64,000 bases of DNA from Bacteroides faecium (GTDB lineage Bacteria > Bacteroidota > Bacteroidia > Bacteroidales > Bacteroidaceae): positions 4,774,001 through 4,838,000 of the forward strand of contig NZ_CP050831.1 of the NCBI RefSeq assembly GCF_012113595.1, given 5' to 3'. The position numbers and the translations under genes were made by a program. The notes beneath the pieces were generated by a model. The model saw only the letters and a list, made by a program, of their open reading frames with translations, made no database searches and was not told the DNA's origin. Position 1 is the first letter of the stretch; every line of letters starts with the position of its first letter. Shown piece by piece: positions 63,595 through 64,000 of this stretch.

Positions 63595-64000
63595 ATGATG
63601 GAACAGACTAATAATTCAACCGAAACTTTATTCGCTTCTTTTCAAGCGGGAAATATGGCAGCTTTTTCTCAACTGTACAATTTGCATATCAATATCCTTT
63701 TTAATTATGGATTAAAGCTGACCATTGATAAAGAGTTACTTCAGGATTGCATCCATGATGTTTTCGTGAAACTCTATACTAAAAGAGCCGAATTAGGCAC
63801 TATTGATAATGTTAGGTCATATTTGTTCATCTCATTAAAAAATAAGCTTTGCGACGAGCTTCGCAAACGTATGTATATGTCTGATACTTCTATAGAAGAG
63901 GTGAATATGCCGACTCTCACAGATGTGGAAGACGATTACATGGAAAATGAGCAACGCAAGAATGAGTTTTCATTGGTGAGGCGTTTACTCGACCAATTAT
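63595..64000 (+). CDS. ECF RNA polymerase sigma factor, 3' partial
   Basis: The frame from the ATG at 63595 (with a second in-frame ATG at 63598) is open to the end of the window, 135 residues. It has a sigma-70 region 2 pattern: TLFASFQAGNMAAFSQLYNLHINILFNYGL, then LLQDCIHDVFVKLYTKR (region 2.2-2.3), and SYLFISLKNKLCDELRKR (region 2.4). The start of the region 4 linker is visible (EDDYMENEQRKNEFSLVRRLLDQL). In Bacteroides this type of sigma factor usually precedes a FecR-like anti-sigma factor and a SusC/SusD pair, so a further polysaccharide or iron locus is likely to begin here. The rest lies outside the window. Confidence 0.9.
   Translation, partial: MMEQTNNSTETLFASFQAGNMAAFSQLYNLHINILFNYGLKLTIDKELLQDCIHDVFVKLYTKRAELGTIDNVRSYLFISLKNKLCDELRKRMYMSDTSIEEVNMPTLTDVEDDYMENEQRKNEFSLVRRLLDQL

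Overview
The window reads as a chromosomal segment of a gut Bacteroides species. Signs include the Bacteroidetes -7 promoter element TAnnTTTG upstream of many genes, Mfa1/Mfa2-type fimbriae, a hybrid two-component system (HTCS), GH2/GH106/PL1 clusters, many lipoproteins, and an ECF sigma factor at the end. The species cannot be fixed from sequence reading alone. I see no rRNA, tRNA, CRISPR array, insertion sequence or SusC/SusD pair.

Layout. (1) 1-5.4 kb: a sialic-acid catabolic operon: 5'-truncated beta-propeller glycosidase-like protein, N-acetylneuraminate lyase, AGE-family epimerase, YhcH/NanQ-like anomerase and MFS transporter, ending in a strong hairpin. (2) 5.6-7.1 kb: a GNAT acetyltransferase (-) and a double-CDGSH iron-sulfur protein (+). 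(3) 7.2-27.4 kb: a glycan region with two soluble PAS histidine kinases, an AraC regulator, a GH67-N-like lipoprotein, a 1404-residue GH43-like/GH2/malectin fusion, a DUF4369/thioredoxin protein and two further GH2 enzymes. (4) 27.6-29.7 kb: a minus-strand DUF3791-DUF3990-ACT cluster and an unrecognised 172-aa gene. (5) 29.65-30.27 kb: a non-coding stretch rich in palindromes. (6) 30.3-42 kb: a fimbrial operon (DUF3575, DUF3868/OmpA, Mfa1, Mfa2, three tip-like subunits, a small Ig-like protein) followed by an AraC regulator. (7) 42.1-44.0 kb: an AbiL/RloAB-like ATPase plus RloB pair in which the RloB frame is broken by an in-frame amber codon. (8) 44.1-63.4 kb: a rhamnose/galacturonan-type cluster: GH106-like enzyme, SGNH esterase, DUF5703 protein, GH2, HTCS, PL1 pectate lyase and a beta-helix protein. 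(9) 63.6 kb to the edge: the start of an ECF sigma factor gene, probably opening another locus.

How it works together (inference). The first operon would import and split sialic acid. The HTCS would sense a pectin-derived oligosaccharide and switch on the surrounding rhamnosidase, esterase, GH2 and lyase genes. The middle GH2 region probably handles another galactose- or uronate-bearing glycan under AraC or kinase control. The fimbrial operon builds a Mfa-type surface fibre.

The most unusual signals are the amber-interrupted RloB and three families of short tandem repeats (7- or 9-bp units) arranged as inverted pairs. One pair lies inside and in frame with a glycosidase gene. The uncharacterised gene heading the visible sialic-acid operon is also worth following up.
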